From assembly GCA_964592635.1 (NCBI GenBank), contig CAZQFZ010000008.1, positions 1 through 42,422 on the forward strand: a stretch of DNA of 42,422 nucleotides, read 5' to 3'. Of this stretch, positions 42,272-42,422 are shown piece after piece; within the stretch, counting starts at the first letter, position 1; the number at the start of each line of letters is the position of its first letter. Source of the stretch: VMCP01 sp964592635 (GTDB taxonomy: Bacteria; Bacteroidota; Bacteroidia; NS11-12g; UBA955). A program made the translations under genes and the position numbers. Under the pieces are notes generated by a model. That model was not told the DNA's origin and made no database searches. It was given only the letters and a program-made list of their open reading frames with translations.

Positions 42272-42285
42272 AGTACATATGTACT
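42272..42285. repeat. 14-bp perfect palindrome upstream of the WecA-like gene
   Basis: AGTACATATGTACT reads the same on both strands and lies about 67 bases upstream of the minus-strand start codon at 42,205. It could be a regulator site; no regulator gene is next to it. Confidence 0.4.
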
Positions 42286-42296
42286 ATTAATTAAAA

Positions 42297-42323
42297 AAAA
42301 AGGACGGATGAACCGTCCTTTTT
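42297..42323. terminator. Rho-independent terminator, stronger on the minus strand
   Basis: The arms AAAAAGGACGG-type and CCGTCCTTTTT pair over 11 bp (7 of them AGGACGG/CCGTCCT) around an ATGAA loop. On the minus strand the stem is followed by a run of nine T, on the plus strand by five. It probably ends a minus-strand gene lying to the right of the window. Confidence 0.8.
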
Positions 42324-42388
42324 CCAAACCAAACTTAATTATTAATTTAAAATGAAACTAATGTTAGTGGAGCCTAAAAGGGACTTAA

Positions 42389-42422
42389 TTATTTCAGAAA
42401 TTTAGCGATAGAAAGTATCACA
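42389..42422 (-). CDS. Possible 3' end of a minus-strand gene
   Basis: A reading frame open from the right edge ends at TAA (42,391-42,389) and encodes VILSIAKFLK. The terminator 66 bases downstream, with its long minus-strand U-tract, implies that some minus-strand gene ends here. Only ten codons are visible, so nothing can be said about function. Confidence 0.3.
   Translation of the reverse strand, partial: VILSIAKFLK

Noticed and set aside
23991..42422. The glycan locus as an integrated mobile element
   Set aside because: No integrase, transposase, tRNA, or flanking direct repeat was seen within the window.
1..42422. CRISPR array, tRNA, rRNA or insertion sequence
   Set aside because: None was recognised on reading; very small RNAs could still be missed.

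Overview
The window is chromosomal DNA from a member of the Bacteroidota. Three things point there: the order of the division and cell-wall (dcw) cluster with a PASTA-bearing FtsI and a short FtsL-like protein, a secreted protein with a type IX secretion (T9SS) C-terminal domain, and TTG/TAnnTTTG-like promoters with A-rich leaders instead of strong Shine-Dalgarno sites. A flavobacteria-like, low-GC organism is likely, but the genus cannot be read from the sequence.

Bases 1-12,875 (minus strand) hold an almost complete dcw operon. In transcription order it is mraZ, rsmH, ftsL-like, ftsI, murE, mraY, murD, ftsW, murG, murC, ftsQ and the first 29 codons of ftsA. The genes are packed, many overlapping by 1-17 bases. 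Upstream of mraZ are 10-bp-spaced TGG(G)A repeats that match a classical MraZ operator. A second pair of TGGGG repeats lies before the divergent gene at 13,142.

Bases 13,142-24,000 are mixed housekeeping: a probable outer-membrane protein, lipA, an 877-residue T9SS-exported beta-propeller protein, a perfect-stem terminator, dapF with an ECF sigma/anti-sigma pair (minus strand), a divergent HtrA/Deg protease, and dnaB with a long low-complexity tail.

From about 24,000 to 42,200 the DNA is clearly more AT-rich and holds a surface-glycan locus. It contains a UDP-sugar epimerase, an ABC exporter/flippase candidate, seven glycosyltransferases, an O-antigen ligase/polymerase-like membrane protein, a second epimerase/reductase, and a convergent WecA/WbpL-like initiating transferase. 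Interleaved with them are four genes with sulfotransferase-type P-loops. Almost every neighbour overlaps, so 25,619-41,070 reads as one operon. The most interesting reading is a locus for a multiply sulfated lipid-linked glycan (capsule, O-antigen, protein glycan or T9SS anchor polysaccharide). Several of its enzymes also carry unusual polar loop insertions.

I saw no tRNA, rRNA, CRISPR array or insertion sequence.
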